From: Opitutus sp.
Lineage (GTDB): Bacteria > Verrucomicrobiota > Verrucomicrobiia > Opitutales > Opitutaceae
Assembly: GCA_024707325.1 (NCBI GenBank)
Contig: JANPZY010000001.1
Coordinates: 1,674,501-1,738,500 of the forward strand
DNA: 64,000 bases
Direction: 5' to 3'
This document shows, piece by piece, positions 20,200-29,958 of the stretch (its first letter is position 1; each line of letters begins with the position of its first letter). A program made the position numbers and the translations under genes. The notes under the pieces were generated by a model. The model was not told the origin of the DNA. It did not search any database and was given only the letters and a program-made list of their open reading frames with translations.

Positions 20200-20271
20200 C
20201 GTTTCCGCGTTTCTGTCCCTCCGCGTTTCCGCGATTTCTCCTGCTTCTGTGCCTCCGTGTTTCCGTGATTA
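20200..20271 (-). repeat. 8-bp CACGGAAR-type tandem repeats
   Basis: Between hisD and hisC. On the plus strand the sequence runs as 8-base steps of the type CGTTTCCG, TCCCTCCG, TGTTTCCG, ending TGATTA; this is the reverse complement of (CACGGAAR)n preceded by TAATCA. It is the same family as at 33133-33232, 33339-33452 and 41872-41963. The rest of the 239-base gap holds a GC hairpin at about 20135-20154 without a T tail. Confidence 0.7.
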
Positions 20272-20336
20272 AAGGAGCTCGCTGACACCTCCGTGTTCAC
20301 AGAGAAGTTGCCCTGCATGCGCGGATCGGGCTGTCT

Positions 20337-21489
20337 GTGATTTCCGTGTCCCAGGAAATCGCGTCCCAACTCACCTCGCTCGCGCTCCCGCATGTCGCGA
20401 AGCTTCATGCCTACACGCCCGGCTTGCAGCCGAGCGAAGCCGGCTGGGTGAAACTCAACACCAACGAATGCCCGTATCCGCCGAGCCCGCGCGTAAAGGA
20501 AGCGCTGCTCCGCGAGATCGGCGACGAAGGCGCCTCGCTGCGGCTTTATCCGAATCCGAAGAGCAGCCCGTTGCGCGCCGCGATTGCGCGGCATCACGGA
20601 CTCGCGGAGGAAAACGTGATCGTGGGCAACGGCTCCGACGACATCCTCAATCTTCTCGTTCGCGCGTTTTGTTCCCCGGGCGGGGCGGGGCAGGGCGGGG
20701 CCGACATCTCGTTCACGCTGCCGAGCTACTCGCTTTATCCGGTGCTGGTCGAGGTGCAGGACGGCCGCAGCAGCATGATCGAGTTCGACCGGTCGATGCG
20801 GCTGCCGATCGAGCGCATCACGGCCTCGAAGGCTCGCGCGTTTTTCCTCACCTCGCCCAACGCGCCGACGGGCGTGGCGTTTTCCAACGCCGAGCTCGAA
20901 CAAGTGCTCGCAGGCTTCGGCGGACTGCTCGTGGTCGACGAAGCCTACGCGCCCTTCGCGCGCGAAAACGCCGTCGGCCTGCTCGCGAAATATCCGCGAC
21001 TCGTGGTCGTGCGCACGCTCTCCAAGGCCTACGGGCTCGCCGGCATTCGCGTCGGCTACGCGCTCGCGCATCCGCAGGTGATCGACCTGCTCGACCGCGT
21101 GCGCGACAGCTACAACGTGAACCGTCTCTCCCAAGCTGCCGCGCTCGCCGCGTTCGACGATCCGGATTACTACACGGCGATCGTCGGGAAGATCAAAGCG
21201 ACGCGCGATTTCTACGTGAACGAGTTCTCGGCGAAGCGCGGCTGGTTTACGTATCCCTCGGAATCGAATTTCATTTTCACCGAGCCGAAAAACGCCCGCG
21301 GCGAGTCCGGTCCGGCGGTCGCGAAATCGGCGTATGACTTCCTCGTCTCGCGCAAAGTGCTGGTCCGCTACTTCGCCGAGCCATGCCTTGACCGCTTCCT
21401 TCCTGCGCATCAGCGTCGGCACGGACGACGAAATGCTCGTCCTCCACGAATCCCTCGACGCATGGCACAAGGCAGCTCCCAACGTGTAG
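20337..21489 (+). CDS. hisC: Histidinol-phosphate aminotransferase, frameshifted near its 3' end
   Basis: PLP enzyme that converts imidazole acetol-phosphate and glutamate to histidinol-phosphate. Visible are [12 protein letters not shown], the NPKSSPLR region, [28 protein letters not shown], the PLP lysine in [15 protein letters not shown] and SNFIF. The frame breaks near 21385-21405. The first frame stays open and runs into hisB, giving a false hisC-hisB fusion. In the +1 frame the normal HisC end follows ([20 protein letters not shown]) and stops at 21489. Its last 28 bases overlap the hisB start. The GTG at 20337 is used. A single inserted base, probably sequencing error, explains the break. 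Confidence 0.9.
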
Positions 21490-22067
21490 CAACCGTTTCC
21501 CGCACGACGGCCGAGACCGACATCGCGCTTACGCTCGCGATCGACGGTCGCGGTGTCGCCCAGATCGAGACCGGCGTGCCGTTCTTCGATCACATGCTGA
21601 CCTTATTCGCGAAGCACGGGCTCTTCGATCTCACGATCAAGGCAAAGGGCGACGTCGACGTGGACTATCACCACACCGTCGAAGACGTCGGCCTCGTGCT
21701 CGGCCAGGCTTTCAAGGAAGCGCTCGGCGACAAAGTCGGCATCAAGCGCTACGGCTTCTTCCTGCTCCCGATGGACGAGTCGCTCGCGCGCGTGGTCGTC
21801 GATGTCGGCGGCCGGCCGCACCTCGTTTACGAAGCCGAGGCGCCGACGATGTTCGTGCGCGATTTCAACATCGTGCTCGTGAAGGAATTTTGCCGCGCAT
21901 TCAGCAACGCGCTCGGCGCCAACCTGCACGTTCATCTCGTTTACGGCGAGGAGCCGCACCACGTCGCCGAGGCGATCTTCAAGGGCCTCGCGCGCGCGCT
22001 CGACGCCGCCACGCAGATCGAACTGCGCGCGGCGGATCTGCTGCCGAGCACCAAAGGCAAGCTGTAA
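21462..22067 (+). CDS. hisB: Imidazoleglycerol-phosphate dehydratase
   Basis: Manganese enzyme that dehydrates imidazole glycerol phosphate in histidine synthesis. 201 residues, the monofunctional length. Visible are GVPFFDHML, the metal-binding [11 protein letters not shown] motif, [15 protein letters not shown] and the second metal box [20 protein letters not shown]. The ATG at 21462 ([10 protein letters not shown]) lies inside the end of hisC in another frame, so the genes overlap by 28 bases. The stop is followed by a repeat element before hisH. Confidence 0.96.
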   Translation: MAQGSSQRVATVSRTTAETDIALTLAIDGRGVAQIETGVPFFDHMLTLFAKHGLFDLTIKAKGDVDVDYHHTVEDVGLVLGQAFKEALGDKVGIKRYGFFLLPMDESLARVVVDVGGRPHLVYEAEAPTMFVRDFNIVLVKEFCRAFSNALGANLHVHLVYGEEPHHVAEAIFKGLARALDAATQIELRAADLLPSTKGKL

Positions 22068-22095
22068 GCGGCAGAACGTGGCTTTCTCCACGTTC

Positions 22096-22191
22096 TGTCA
22101 TTCTGAGCGTAGCGAAGAATCCAGTGGGATGCTCGCAGCCGACATGTGTTTCGAATCGCCAGCTGGATCCTTCGCTGCGCTCAGGATGACA
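22096..22191. repeat. ~96-bp element with inverted ends, copy 1
   Basis: Ends TGTCATTCTGAGCG…GAATCCAGT and ACTGGATCC-like…CAGGATGACA are inverted, with a variable centre. Sits between hisB and hisH. Same family as 29854-29949 and 37375-37471. Small non-coding, MITE- or REP-like. Confidence 0.85.
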
Positions 22192-22286
22192 AACAGGACC
22201 GCAACATCATTCGACGTGAGGACCTCGACTGCACTAAACCTATTCTGAACTCCGAATCTCAAACTCCGAACGCTGATCTGCGACGC

Positions 22287-22928
22287 GTGAGCGTCGCCGT
22301 GATCGATAACGGCATCTGCAACCTCCGCAGCGTCACCAAGGCGCTCGAGGCGGTGGGTGCTGCGCCGATCGTCGTGCAAACGCCGGCGGAGCTCGCCGCG
22401 GCCCGCGTGCGTGGCCTCGTGCTGCCCGGCGTCGGCGCGTTGCGCGATTGCGTCGCTTCGCTGCGGGCGACGGGCCTCGCCGACAGCGTCCGCGCCTGGA
22501 TCGCGGAGGATCGGCCGTTTCTCGGGGTGTGCCTCGGCATGCAGGCGCTCTTCGAATTTTCCGAAGAGGTCGGTGGCACCGAAGGACTCGGCATTTTCCC
22601 CGGCCGCGTCGTGAAGTTTCAGCGTCCGCCTGAGTTCAAGATTCCGCACATGGGCTGGAATTCCGTGCGTTTCGCCCAGCCCGATTCGCCGCTGGCCGCG
22701 GGCCTCGCGCGCGAGGGCGAGAGTTTCTATTTCGTGCACAGTTTTCACTGCCAGCCGCAGGATTCCGCGCTGGTGCTCGCCGAGTGCGACTACGGCGGCA
22801 CGTTCACGGCGGCGATTGGCCGGGGCCGCTGTTTCGCGACGCAATTTCACCCCGAAAAGAGCCAGGCCAAGGGGCTTCAAATCTACCGGAATTTCGCTCG
22901 GGTCGCCGCAGAAGCAGACGTGTTCTGA
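22287..22928 (+). CDS. hisH: Imidazole glycerol phosphate synthase, glutamine amidotransferase subunit
   Basis: Supplies ammonia from glutamine to HisF for ring closure in histidine synthesis. 213 residues. Catalytic Cys lies in FLGVCLGMQALF, and the catalytic His/Glu in TQFHPEKSQ. The HisH oxyanion region reads GWNSV…, and SVAVIDNGICNLRSV gives the family N-terminus. This places the start at the GTG of 22287, not upstream, where the open frame runs back into the repeat element at 22096-22191. hisF, hisA, hisG and hisE are not in the window. Confidence 0.95.
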   Translation: MSVAVIDNGICNLRSVTKALEAVGAAPIVVQTPAELAAARVRGLVLPGVGALRDCVASLRATGLADSVRAWIAEDRPFLGVCLGMQALFEFSEEVGGTEGLGIFPGRVVKFQRPPEFKIPHMGWNSVRFAQPDSPLAAGLAREGESFYFVHSFHCQPQDSALVLAECDYGGTFTAAIGRGRCFATQFHPEKSQAKGLQIYRNFARVAAEADVF

Positions 22929-23025
22929 GCGTTTGTTCGTTTCGGCCGAATTTTCGGTTGGCCAAGTCGTGCTTAGGCACAACTACTCTTGGCATTTCGT
23001 CCGCAACGAGTAACTTCAACCAGCT

Positions 23026-24327
23026 ATGCCGAACGACGCCGTCCTCAAACTCGAAGGGAAAGACTACAGCCTGCCGACCATCGTTGGGTCGGAGGGTGAA
23101 AAGGCCATCGATGTGAGGAATTTGCGCGCGCAGACTGGTTTCATCACCTACGACGACGGCTTCGCCAACACCGGCTCCTGCCTTAGCGACATCACTTTCA
23201 TCGACGGCGATGCCGGCATCCTGCGTTACCGGGGTTACCCGATCGAGCAGCTCGCCGAGCAGTCGTCGTTTGTCGAGGTGGCCTATTTGATCATCAACGG
23301 CCACCTGCCGAATCCCACGCAGCGCCGCCGCTTCGGTGATCTGTTGCGCGAGCATTCGCCGGTGCACTCCGACATGGCGCATCTGTTCGAGGGTTTCCCG
23401 ATCGGCTCGCATCCGATGGCGATTCTCTCCGCGCTGCTCAACTCGCTCGGCTGTTACTACCCGCACCTCGCGACGAATCGCCCGCAGGAAGATCTCGCCA
23501 ACTTCGAGGAAGCCGCCGCCATCGCTATTTCCAAGGTCCGCACGATCGCCGCGATGTCCTACCGCAAGAGCCGCGGTCTGCCCTACATTTTCCCGAAGCG
23601 TTCGCTGCCTTACTGCGAGAACTTCCTGCACATGATGTTCTCGATGCCTTACGAGGACTACGTGCCGACGCCGGAGGTCGCCTCCGCGCTCAACCTCTTC
23701 CTCCTCCTCCACGCCGACCACGAGCAAAACTGCTCCACCTCGACCGTGCGCATGGTCGCCTCGTCCGGCGCCAATCTCTTCGCCTCCACCGCGGCCGGCG
23801 TCTGCGCGCTCTGGGGCCCGCTGCATGGCGGCGCCAACATGGCCGTGATCGAGATGCTCGCGAGCATCCACGCCGAAGGCGACGACGGCTCGAAGTTCAT
23901 CGAAAACGCCAAATCCGGCAAAGGCGGCAACCGCCTCATGGGCTTCGGTCACCGCGTCTATCGCAACTACGATCCGCGTGCGAAGATCATCAAAGCCTCG
24001 TTCGACAAAGCGCTCGCCAGCCTCGGCATCAAGGACGACCCGCTCCTCGCGATCGCCCGCCGCCTCGAGGAAGCCGCGCTGAAAGACGACTACTTCGTCT
24101 CGCGCAAACTCTATCCCAACGTCGATTTCTACAGCGGCCTCATCATGCGCGCGATCGGCATCCCGCAGAACATGTTCACCGTCATGTTCGCCATCGGTCG
24201 CATGCCCGGCTGGATCGCGCACTGGAAGGAAGTCGCTTCCAACCCGAAGAACAAAATTTACCGTCCGCGTCAGGTTTACGTCGGGCCTACGAAGCGCGAC
24301 TTCGTGCCGCTCGAGAAGCGCGGTTGA
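23026..24327 (+). CDS. gltA: Citrate synthase
   Basis: Condenses acetyl-CoA and oxaloacetate to citrate, entry to the TCA cycle. 433 residues, type II (hexameric, NADH-sensitive class) length. Catalytic residues lie in WGPLHGGAN (His), [14 protein letters not shown] (His) and NVDFYSG (Asp). The N-terminus [21 protein letters not shown] is typical of Gram-negative GltA. Alone in its transcription unit, with a clear terminator at 24353-24382. About 97 bases separate it from hisH, so it may have its own promoter. Confidence 0.97.
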   Translation: MPNDAVLKLEGKDYSLPTIVGSEGEKAIDVRNLRAQTGFITYDDGFANTGSCLSDITFIDGDAGILRYRGYPIEQLAEQSSFVEVAYLIINGHLPNPTQRRRFGDLLREHSPVHSDMAHLFEGFPIGSHPMAILSALLNSLGCYYPHLATNRPQEDLANFEEAAAIAISKVRTIAAMSYRKSRGLPYIFPKRSLPYCENFLHMMFSMPYEDYVPTPEVASALNLFLLLHADHEQNCSTSTVRMVASSGANLFASTAAGVCALWGPLHGGANMAVIEMLASIHAEGDDGSKFIENAKSGKGGNRLMGFGHRVYRNYDPRAKIIKASFDKALASLGIKDDPLLAIARRLEEAALKDDYFVSRKLYPNVDFYSGLIMRAIGIPQNMFTVMFAIGRMPGWIAHWKEVASNPKNKIYRPRQVYVGPTKRDFVPLEKRG

Positions 24328-24352
24328 TCTTCGCGTTCGCGCTTTTTCTCTC

Positions 24353-24382
24353 CGCCCGGTCCATGCGACCGGGCGTTTTTTT
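24353..24382 (+). terminator. Intrinsic terminator of gltA
   Basis: An 8-bp stem CGCCCGGT / ACCGGGCG with a 7-base loop is followed by T7, 25 bases after the gltA stop. Confidence 0.92.
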
Positions 24383-24440
24383 GCGCGCGTCCGTCGGCGC
24401 GAAACGCGTCTGCTACACGCAGCCCACTCGGCGGCGTCGC

Positions 24441-25145
24441 TTACTTCTTTTCCGGCGTGCGGAAAATCTCGTCGGTCGTCAGACCGGTGAGCGCCGTGAT
24501 ACCTTTTACGAGCTGCCACAGCGCGATCATCAACATCACCATGCTCGGCAGCACGATCACCGGCCAGCTCAGCCACTGCATCTTCGCGAGCTGCGCGTTG
24601 AATTCCGGCGTGCCACCCGGACTCGTGAGCAGCCACCGCGCGAGCGCGTAGTTGAGCACTGCGCTCACGAAAAACGAAAACGCCACCAGCAGCGTGCAAC
24701 GTCGCAGCACGGCCGCGAAGCCCGCTTCCGCGCCGCGCTCGCGCAGCCGCGCCTCGAGCTTCGCCGTGTCGATCACCGCGTCGTTCATCAGAAGTGTTTT
24801 CACGAGTGGAGCGCGCGCACGCATCGACGCGATCACCGCGAGACCGATCACCGCCGGGATCGCCGCCTCCTTCACTGCGAACCAGCGACCGTCGAGCTTC
24901 ATCAAACCAAACACGCCGCTCAACAGCACGCCCGTGAAACCGAGCACGGAAACGAAGTTCGTCTTCCGCCGCTGCACGAAATCATAAATGCCGTAGCCGA
25001 GCGGAAACAGCAGCGCGATCACCAGACCCCACTTCGGTCCGAGAAACTTCTCCTCGCTCAACTGCCCCATGATCAACGCCGGGATCGCGATGTTGAACGC
25101 GAGGTTGACGAACAGATTCTCCTGCTTGGCGGGCGCCGATGACAT
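24441..25145 (-). CDS. VC0807-like polytopic membrane protein
   Basis: 234-residue inner-membrane protein with about five to six hydrophobic helices ([67 protein letters not shown], and two near the end around [17 protein letters not shown]). The pattern resembles the VC0807/septation-protein-like family, whose molecular function is not known. The ATG at 25145 gives MSSAPAKQ. It converges on gltA, whose terminator lies between. Its promoter side faces a 405-base gap with degenerate 8-bp repeats (about 25261-25322) and a 22-bp array. Confidence 0.65.
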   Translation of the reverse strand: MSSAPAKQENLFVNLAFNIAIPALIMGQLSEEKFLGPKWGLVIALLFPLGYGIYDFVQRRKTNFVSVLGFTGVLLSGVFGLMKLDGRWFAVKEAAIPAVIGLAVIASMRARAPLVKTLLMNDAVIDTAKLEARLRERGAEAGFAAVLRRCTLLVAFSFFVSAVLNYALARWLLTSPGGTPEFNAQLAKMQWLSWPVIVLPSMVMLMIALWQLVKGITALTGLTTDEIFRTPEKK

Positions 25146-25331
25146 TCGGGGAGCAAAGGGACAACCCCTCGCTGCCGGAAGCGGAAAATCGCGACACTTC
25201 CGCTCAGAATGGACAACCGGGAGGTTCCCGTTTGCTGCTCTCTTCTTCCGCGTTGTCGCCCTTCTGCGATTCCGCGATTGCTTCCTCTTCCGCCTCCTCC
25301 GTGCTTCCTCGTTTCCGTGCTCAGTCCTGCT

Positions 25332-25485
25332 CCGGTTCGCACTCTCTCGCGACCATGTCCGCACGGTGGCTCGACCCATGCCGCACCGTGTCCCGACGTG
25401 GGACGGATCTTGGCTCGACCGTGGACGCACTTGGTCCCGACCCGGTGCGGCTGTAGTCCCGACTCGATCCGCACACTGTGCCGAC
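25332..25485 (-). repeat. 22-bp phased tandem array, locus 2 (7 units, minus orientation)
   Basis: Units ending CGAC on the plus strand close at 25353, 25375, 25397, 25419, 25441, 25463 and 25485; each is exactly 22 bases. On the minus strand they read GTCGNGMC…TSCG like the other arrays. It lies 65 bases before the pdxJ start, oriented away from pdxJ. Just to its left, about 25261-25322, are degenerate TTTCCGTG-type 8-bp steps; the rest of the 25146-25550 gap shows only pyrimidine-rich sequence. Confidence 0.85.
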
Positions 25486-25550
25486 TCGCGCCGAGCGGAT
25501 CGATTTTCCTCATTTCCTGCTTTCCATATTTTTGTTTCCCTCGGCCCCTC

Positions 25551-26297
25551 ATGATTCTCCTCGGCGTCAACATCGACCATTGTGCGACTCTTCGACAGGC
25601 GCGGTATCGGCAGTCCGATTCCACCTGCGGCGGAGCGGTCGAGCCCGATCCGGTGTTGCTCGCGCAACTCTCCGAACGCGCGGGCGCCGATGGCATCACG
25701 GTGCATCTGCGCGAAGATCGACGTCACATCCAGGAGCGCGATGTCTGGCGTCTGCGCGAGTCGATCGCCACGCGCCTCAATCTCGAGATGGCGTGCACGC
25801 CCGAGATGACGGAGTTCGCGCTGAAACTGAAACCCGACTCTGTGTGCCTCGTGCCGGAGAACCGCGAGGAAGTCACCACCGAGGGCGGACTCGATGTCGT
25901 CGCCAATCGCGACCGCGTGCGCGCCGTGGTCGACGCGATGAACGCTGCCGGCATCAAGACGAGTCTCTTCATCGATCCCGAAGACGCGCAGATCGATCTG
26001 GCCGCGGAGTTGCGCGCGCCGTGGATCGAGTTGCACACCGGCTCGTATGCCAACGCGTATTTCCGCGCGGAGGATCGCACGCGCGAGTTTCAGCGTCTGC
26101 GACTCGGCGCCGTGCGCGCGCACGATCTCGGGCTCACCGTCAACGCGGGTCACGGCATCAACTACGTGAACATCGCCGAGGTGCGCACGATTCCGCATCT
26201 GCACGAACTCAACATCGGCCACAGCATCATCAGTCGCGCGCTTTTCACCGGCATCGAGGAAGCCGTGCGCGAAATGAAGACGCGGATGAACGACTGA
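25551..26297 (+). CDS. pdxJ: Pyridoxine 5'-phosphate synthase
   Basis: Forms pyridoxine 5'-phosphate from 1-deoxyxylulose 5-phosphate and 3-amino-2-oxopropyl phosphate, in the DXP-dependent vitamin B6 pathway. 248 residues, usual length. Recognised by [60 protein letters not shown] and [14 protein letters not shown]. The ATG at 25551 is the family start. Followed after 8 bases by acpS, the classic pdxJ-acpS pair, so the two are co-transcribed. A 22-bp array lies 65 bases upstream. Confidence 0.97.
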   Translation: MILLGVNIDHCATLRQARYRQSDSTCGGAVEPDPVLLAQLSERAGADGITVHLREDRRHIQERDVWRLRESIATRLNLEMACTPEMTEFALKLKPDSVCLVPENREEVTTEGGLDVVANRDRVRAVVDAMNAAGIKTSLFIDPEDAQIDLAAELRAPWIELHTGSYANAYFRAEDRTREFQRLRLGAVRAHDLGLTVNAGHGINYVNIAEVRTIPHLHELNIGHSIISRALFTGIEEAVREMKTRMND

Positions 26298-26305
26298 CGC
26301 GCGCG

Positions 26306-26716
26306 ATGAACATCCAACTTCCACCCGGCGGCATCCTGCTCGGCATCGGCGCCGACATCATCGAGATCGATCGCATCAAGAGCGTGATGCTGCGTCAGGG
26401 CGACCGTTTCGTGGATCGCATCCTCACCGACGAGGAGAAGGCCTACTGCAGCGGGATGGCGCATCCGCACAAGCACATTGCCGCGCGCTTCGCCGCGAAA
26501 GAGGCCGTGTCGAAGTGTTTCACTACCGGCATCGGCTCGGAACTGGGTTGGAAGTCGGTTTCCGTGTATCACGGGCCGCGGCATGAACCGCTGGTGCGTT
26601 TGGACGAGAAGGGCGAGGCGTTGATGAAGCACGTCGGCGCGACGCATGTGATGCTCACACTTTCGCATACGGAAAATTGTGCGCTCGCGGTGGCGGCATT
26701 GATTCGGTCAGTTTGA
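26306..26716 (+). CDS. acpS: Holo-[acyl-carrier-protein] synthase
   Basis: Transfers 4'-phosphopantetheine from CoA to acyl carrier protein, activating fatty-acid synthesis. 136 residues. The metal/CoA site motifs are GIGADIIEIDRI (Asp) and RFAAKEAVSKCF (Glu, Lys); LSHTENCALAVAAL closes the fold. It follows pdxJ by 8 bases, an arrangement seen in many bacteria, which supports both calls. Confidence 0.96.
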   Translation: MNIQLPPGGILLGIGADIIEIDRIKSVMLRQGDRFVDRILTDEEKAYCSGMAHPHKHIAARFAAKEAVSKCFTTGIGSELGWKSVSVYHGPRHEPLVRLDEKGEALMKHVGATHVMLTLSHTENCALAVAALIRSV

Positions 26717-26723
26717 CGCGGTC

Positions 26724-27188
26724 ATGGACGAAGACGCTCCCGAGCCGACGCCCTCTGTTCGCAAACTTTCCAAGACCCCTTCGTGGATCACGCTCGGCTT
26801 CCTGTTGGGAGCGGCCTTCGTGTGGTCCTTGCCCGAGCCTCAGAAGACGCCGGAGCCTGAGCCGCCGACACAGGTGGTGAAACTCGAGCGTCCGCAACAA
26901 ACGGAGATCGAGGCCGTGTTTTCCTACTGGCAGGACCACGCGGTGTGGGAAAACGATCTCACGGAAGTCGCGCTCTGGGATACGGAGCGAAAGTCCTACT
27001 CGATCTGCTACGAAGTGCTGCGCAACGGCGACCTCTATTATTTCCGCACGATCCCGCATCTGACCCGACCGGTGCTCACGCGCGGCATTCCGTCGGACAC
27101 GCCGTTGCAATTCACCGAACCCGAAGCGCGCCGCCGTGAGTGGCTGCAGGAAGCGCGTTCGGAGTTGTGGAAAATCCCCGGTAAGTAA
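26724..27188 (+). CDS. Small membrane-anchored protein of unknown function
   Basis: 154 residues. A short charged N-terminus precedes one hydrophobic helix (WITLGFLLGAAFVWSLP), then a proline/glutamate-rich linker (PEPQKTPEPEPPTQ) and a soluble domain of about 100 residues with many aromatic residues (EAVFSYWQDHAVWENDLTEV). The last part of that domain (YSICYEVLRNGDLYYFRTIPHL) has no motif I recognise. It sits 7 bases after acpS and 15 before the NAD(P)HX repair gene, all on one strand. It therefore belongs to the pdxJ-acpS-nnr-dprA operon. Probably conserved mainly in relatives. Confidence 0.75.
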   Translation: MDEDAPEPTPSVRKLSKTPSWITLGFLLGAAFVWSLPEPQKTPEPEPPTQVVKLERPQQTEIEAVFSYWQDHAVWENDLTEVALWDTERKSYSICYEVLRNGDLYYFRTIPHLTRPVLTRGIPSDTPLQFTEPEARRREWLQEARSELWKIPGK

Positions 27189-27203
27189 CGCAAAGTTCAC
27201 GCG

Positions 27204-28692
27204 ATGTTGCCGAGCCATCCGATCTTCTCGTGTGACCAGGCCCGCGCTTTTGAGGCCGCGCTCTTTGCAGGAAATGAAACCGCCGAATGGCACGCGATGC
27301 AGCGCGCCGGCACCGCGATCGGTGAGGCGGTCTTGCGCGATTTTCTGGAGATCGGCGGTTTTTCGCGCCGACGGACGCGTGCTCGTGCTTGCGGGCAAAG
27401 GCCACAACGCCGGCGATGCGCTCATCGCCGCGCACACCGTGCTCGAGCGATATCCGTCCGCCTCGGCGGAAGTCGTGTTCGCTCTCGGTGAGAGCCAGCT
27501 GCGTCCGCTCGCGGCGCGAGCGTGGCGCGAGTTGCATCAACGTCATCCGACGCGCGTGCGCGCCCGTCCACCGGTGACGCCGACAGAACGGGCGCACTAC
27601 GAATTGGTCCTCGACGGCGTGTTCGGTTTTCAGTTTCGACCGCCTGCGAGCGTGGAAATCGCCGAGATGTTCGCGCACGTGAACGCTGTGCCTGTGCGTT
27701 TGCGCGCCGCGGTGGATCTGCCGAGCGCCGGCCTGTTTCGCGCGGATTTCACGTATGCGACCGGCGCGGTGAAAGAACCTGCGCTGACGCCCGGGGTGGG
27801 GCGCGTGCGTTATTTGGATCTGGGATTTTTCCGCGAGGCGCAAACCCCGCACCCGGAGATGCCGGTGCGCGTGTTGACGTCAGCCTTGCTCGCGCCGCTC
27901 GCGGAGCTGCGTCCCGCTGAGTGCGACAAGCGCACGTATGGGAACGTTTTTCTGATCGGCGGTTCGCGTGGCTATCCCGGCGCAATCCAGATGGCCGCGC
28001 TCGCCGCGCTGCGCAGCGGAGCGGGGCTCGTGACTGCGTTTGTGCCGGAGTCGCTCGCTGCGGCGTATGCTGCGCGACTGCCCGAAATCATGTGGGTCGG
28101 CTGGCCGGAAACGCCGCACGGTTCGCTGTCGCTCGAGAGACAACATTTGTTCGAAGAGCGGGTGGGGCGGGCGAGTTCGCTCGTGATCGGCCCCGGACTT
28201 GGCCGCGAACGCGAAACGCTCGCGCTCGCGCGCGACATCGTGAGCCGTTCGAAGGTCCCGCTCGTGCTCGATGCGGATGCGTTGCAGCCGGAGATCATCG
28301 AGGCCGCCGTGGCGCCGCGCGTGCTCACGCCGCACGCGGGAGAATTTGCGCGCATCGCGGGTGGACGTGACGCCGCACTGTTCGCGAACGAAACCGGCAG
28401 CACGCTCGTGTTGAAAGGTTCTCCGACGCGCGTGTTTGCCGACGGAGCCGAGTATTTCAGTTTTGCGGGCGGACCGGTGCTCGCGCGCGGCGGCAGTGGC
28501 GATCTGCTCGCCGGTTTGATCGGTGGCTTGCTCGCCCAAACTCCGGCCGAGCCTGCGCTCGCTGCGGCGCGTGGTGTCTGGTGGCACGGAACAGCAGCGG
28601 ATTCCCTCGCGCGCGCGCATGGTCAAACTGCCGTCCGCATCACTCAACTGGTTGACTACCTGGCTCCGTCTTTGCGCCAATTGCAGGCATGA
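27204..28692 (+). CDS. nnr: Bifunctional NAD(P)HX epimerase / ADP-dependent NAD(P)HX dehydratase, frameshifted
   Basis: Repairs hydrated NAD(P)H. The N-terminal YjeF-type epimerase half begins MLPSHPIFSCDQARAFE. The C-terminal carbohydrate-kinase-like dehydratase shows GSRGYPGAIQMAALAA, VIGPGLGRE, LVLDADAL, TPHAGEFARI and GGSGDLLAGLIGG. The frame breaks at a T5 run (27359-27363); with four Ts the protein reads GGFRADGRVLVLAGKGHNAGDA without interruption, so a sequencing insertion is very likely. The epimerase phosphate loop is unusual (GHNAGD rather than the common GNNGGDG). The stop overlaps the dprA start (ATGA). Confidence 0.9.
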
Positions 28693-29819
28693 GCAGCGAG
28701 CTGACCGAACGGCAGGCGATGTTGGTTCTGAACGCGCTGCCGAACATCGGTCCGATCACGCTCAATCGTTTGCTCGCTGAACTCGGCGGTGATCCGCGCG
28801 CGATCTTTGCGGCGAGCGCGGCGACGCTGGAAAAGGTGAAGGGCGTTGGCCCTGCGATCAGTCGCACGATCGCGAACTGGCGCGAGCACTTCGATCTCGC
28901 GCGCGAGGAGCAGCGCATGGCGCAGAGCGGCGCGGATTTCATCACCGCCGCGGATGCCGGTTATCCTTCGCTGCTCCGCGAGATTCATGATCCGCCGATC
29001 GGGCTGTATCGAAAAGGAAAATACGAGTTCGAGCATCGCTGCATCGCGATCGTCGGTTCGCGACGCACGACGCTCTATGGACAATCCACGGCGAAGAAGC
29101 TCGCGGCGGAACTCGCGCAGCTTGGGTTCTGCATCGTGAGCGGACTCGCCCGCGGCATCGACACCGCGGCGCACGAAGGCGCGCTGTCGGTCGGCGGCAA
29201 AACCGCGGCCGTGCTCGGTTGCGGGATCGATATCATCTATCCGCCCGAAAATCTCGCGCTGTATCGCACGATGGAATCCGAGGGCGCGATTCTCTCGGAG
29301 TTTCCGTTCAGTCGCCGCGCCGACAAGCAGTCGTTCGCGATGCGCAACCGCATTGTCGCCGGCATGAGCGAAGCGGTGATCGTGGTGGAGAGCGACGTGA
29401 GCGGCGGCGCGATGATCACGGCGAGATTTGCGGGCGAGCAGGGACGGTTGCTCTTCGCCGTGCCCGGCCGCATCGACCAAAACACGAGTGCCGGTTGTCA
29501 CCAGTTGATCCGCGATGGCGCGACGCTGCTCACGAGCGTGGACGACATTTTGTCCGAACTGAATTATCTCGGCGGACTCCGCCCCGCGCCGATCGCCGAA
29601 AAACCCGGCGCGGAAATGGCGGTGAGCTCCACCGGACTCACCGAAGCCGAAGCGGCCGTGATGGCGTGCTTCGCGGGAGGCGCGATCCTCGGCATCGACG
29701 CACTCGCTGCGCAGACGGGCAAACCCGCGGCCGAACTTTCCGCGACGTTGATGATGCTCGAACTGAAACGCCTCGTCGCGAAACGCGCCGACGGCGCGTT
29801 CGAGGCGCGATCGGCGTAG
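28689..29819 (+). CDS. dprA: DNA-processing protein DprA (Smf)
   Basis: Loads RecA on incoming single-stranded DNA during natural transformation. 376 residues. N-terminal helix-hairpin-helix region (NIGPITLNRLL, KVKGVGPAISRTI); Rossmann-like core with IVGSRRTTLYGQ, VSGLARGIDTAAHEGAL, LGCGIDIIYPPEN and FAMRNRIVAGMSEAVIVVE; C-terminal winged helix (LTEAEAAVMACF…LELKRLVAKR). The ATG overlaps the nnr stop by 4 bases, so it is translationally coupled. A 96-bp repeat element follows 35 bases after the stop. Confidence 0.96.
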   Translation: MSSELTERQAMLVLNALPNIGPITLNRLLAELGGDPRAIFAASAATLEKVKGVGPAISRTIANWREHFDLAREEQRMAQSGADFITAADAGYPSLLREIHDPPIGLYRKGKYEFEHRCIAIVGSRRTTLYGQSTAKKLAAELAQLGFCIVSGLARGIDTAAHEGALSVGGKTAAVLGCGIDIIYPPENLALYRTMESEGAILSEFPFSRRADKQSFAMRNRIVAGMSEAVIVVESDVSGGAMITARFAGEQGRLLFAVPGRIDQNTSAGCHQLIRDGATLLTSVDDILSELNYLGGLRPAPIAEKPGAEMAVSSTGLTEAEAAVMACFAGGAILGIDALAAQTGKPAAELSATLMMLELKRLVAKRADGAFEARSA

Positions 29820-29853
29820 AGCGCATCAGTGAGCGCGCGAGGCGCGCATTGAT

Positions 29854-29949
29854 TGTCATTCTGAACGCAGCGAAGAATCCAGTGGGCGCGCCGACGCGGC
29901 TGTTGGCAGAGCAGCGCTAAATGGATTCTTCGCTACGCTCAGAATGACA
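29854..29949. repeat. ~96-bp element with inverted ends, copy 2
   Basis: TGTCATTCTGAACGCAGCG…AATCCAGT at the left and ATGGATTCTTCGCTACGCTC…AATGACA at the right form inverted ends around a variable centre. It fills the space between the convergent dprA and GH127 genes and may act as a bidirectional hairpin there. Confidence 0.87.
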
Positions 29950-29958
29950 GCGGAGCGT

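Noticed and set aside
20337..22067. A genuine HisC-HisB fusion enzyme
   Set aside because: The true HisC end lies in another frame and HisB has its own ATG with a normal N-terminus.
25146..26324. Long minus-strand frame extending the VC0807-like protein upstream over pdxJ
   Set aside because: The upstream part is antisense to pdxJ and crosses the 22-bp array; the ATG at 25145 gives the natural membrane-protein start.
27359..27363. Programmed frameshift in nnr (also considered for dcp and the DUF2937 gene)
   Set aside because: The sites are plain short T runs without a slippery heptamer or stimulator, and the same one-base pattern recurs in unrelated genes, which fits sequencing error.
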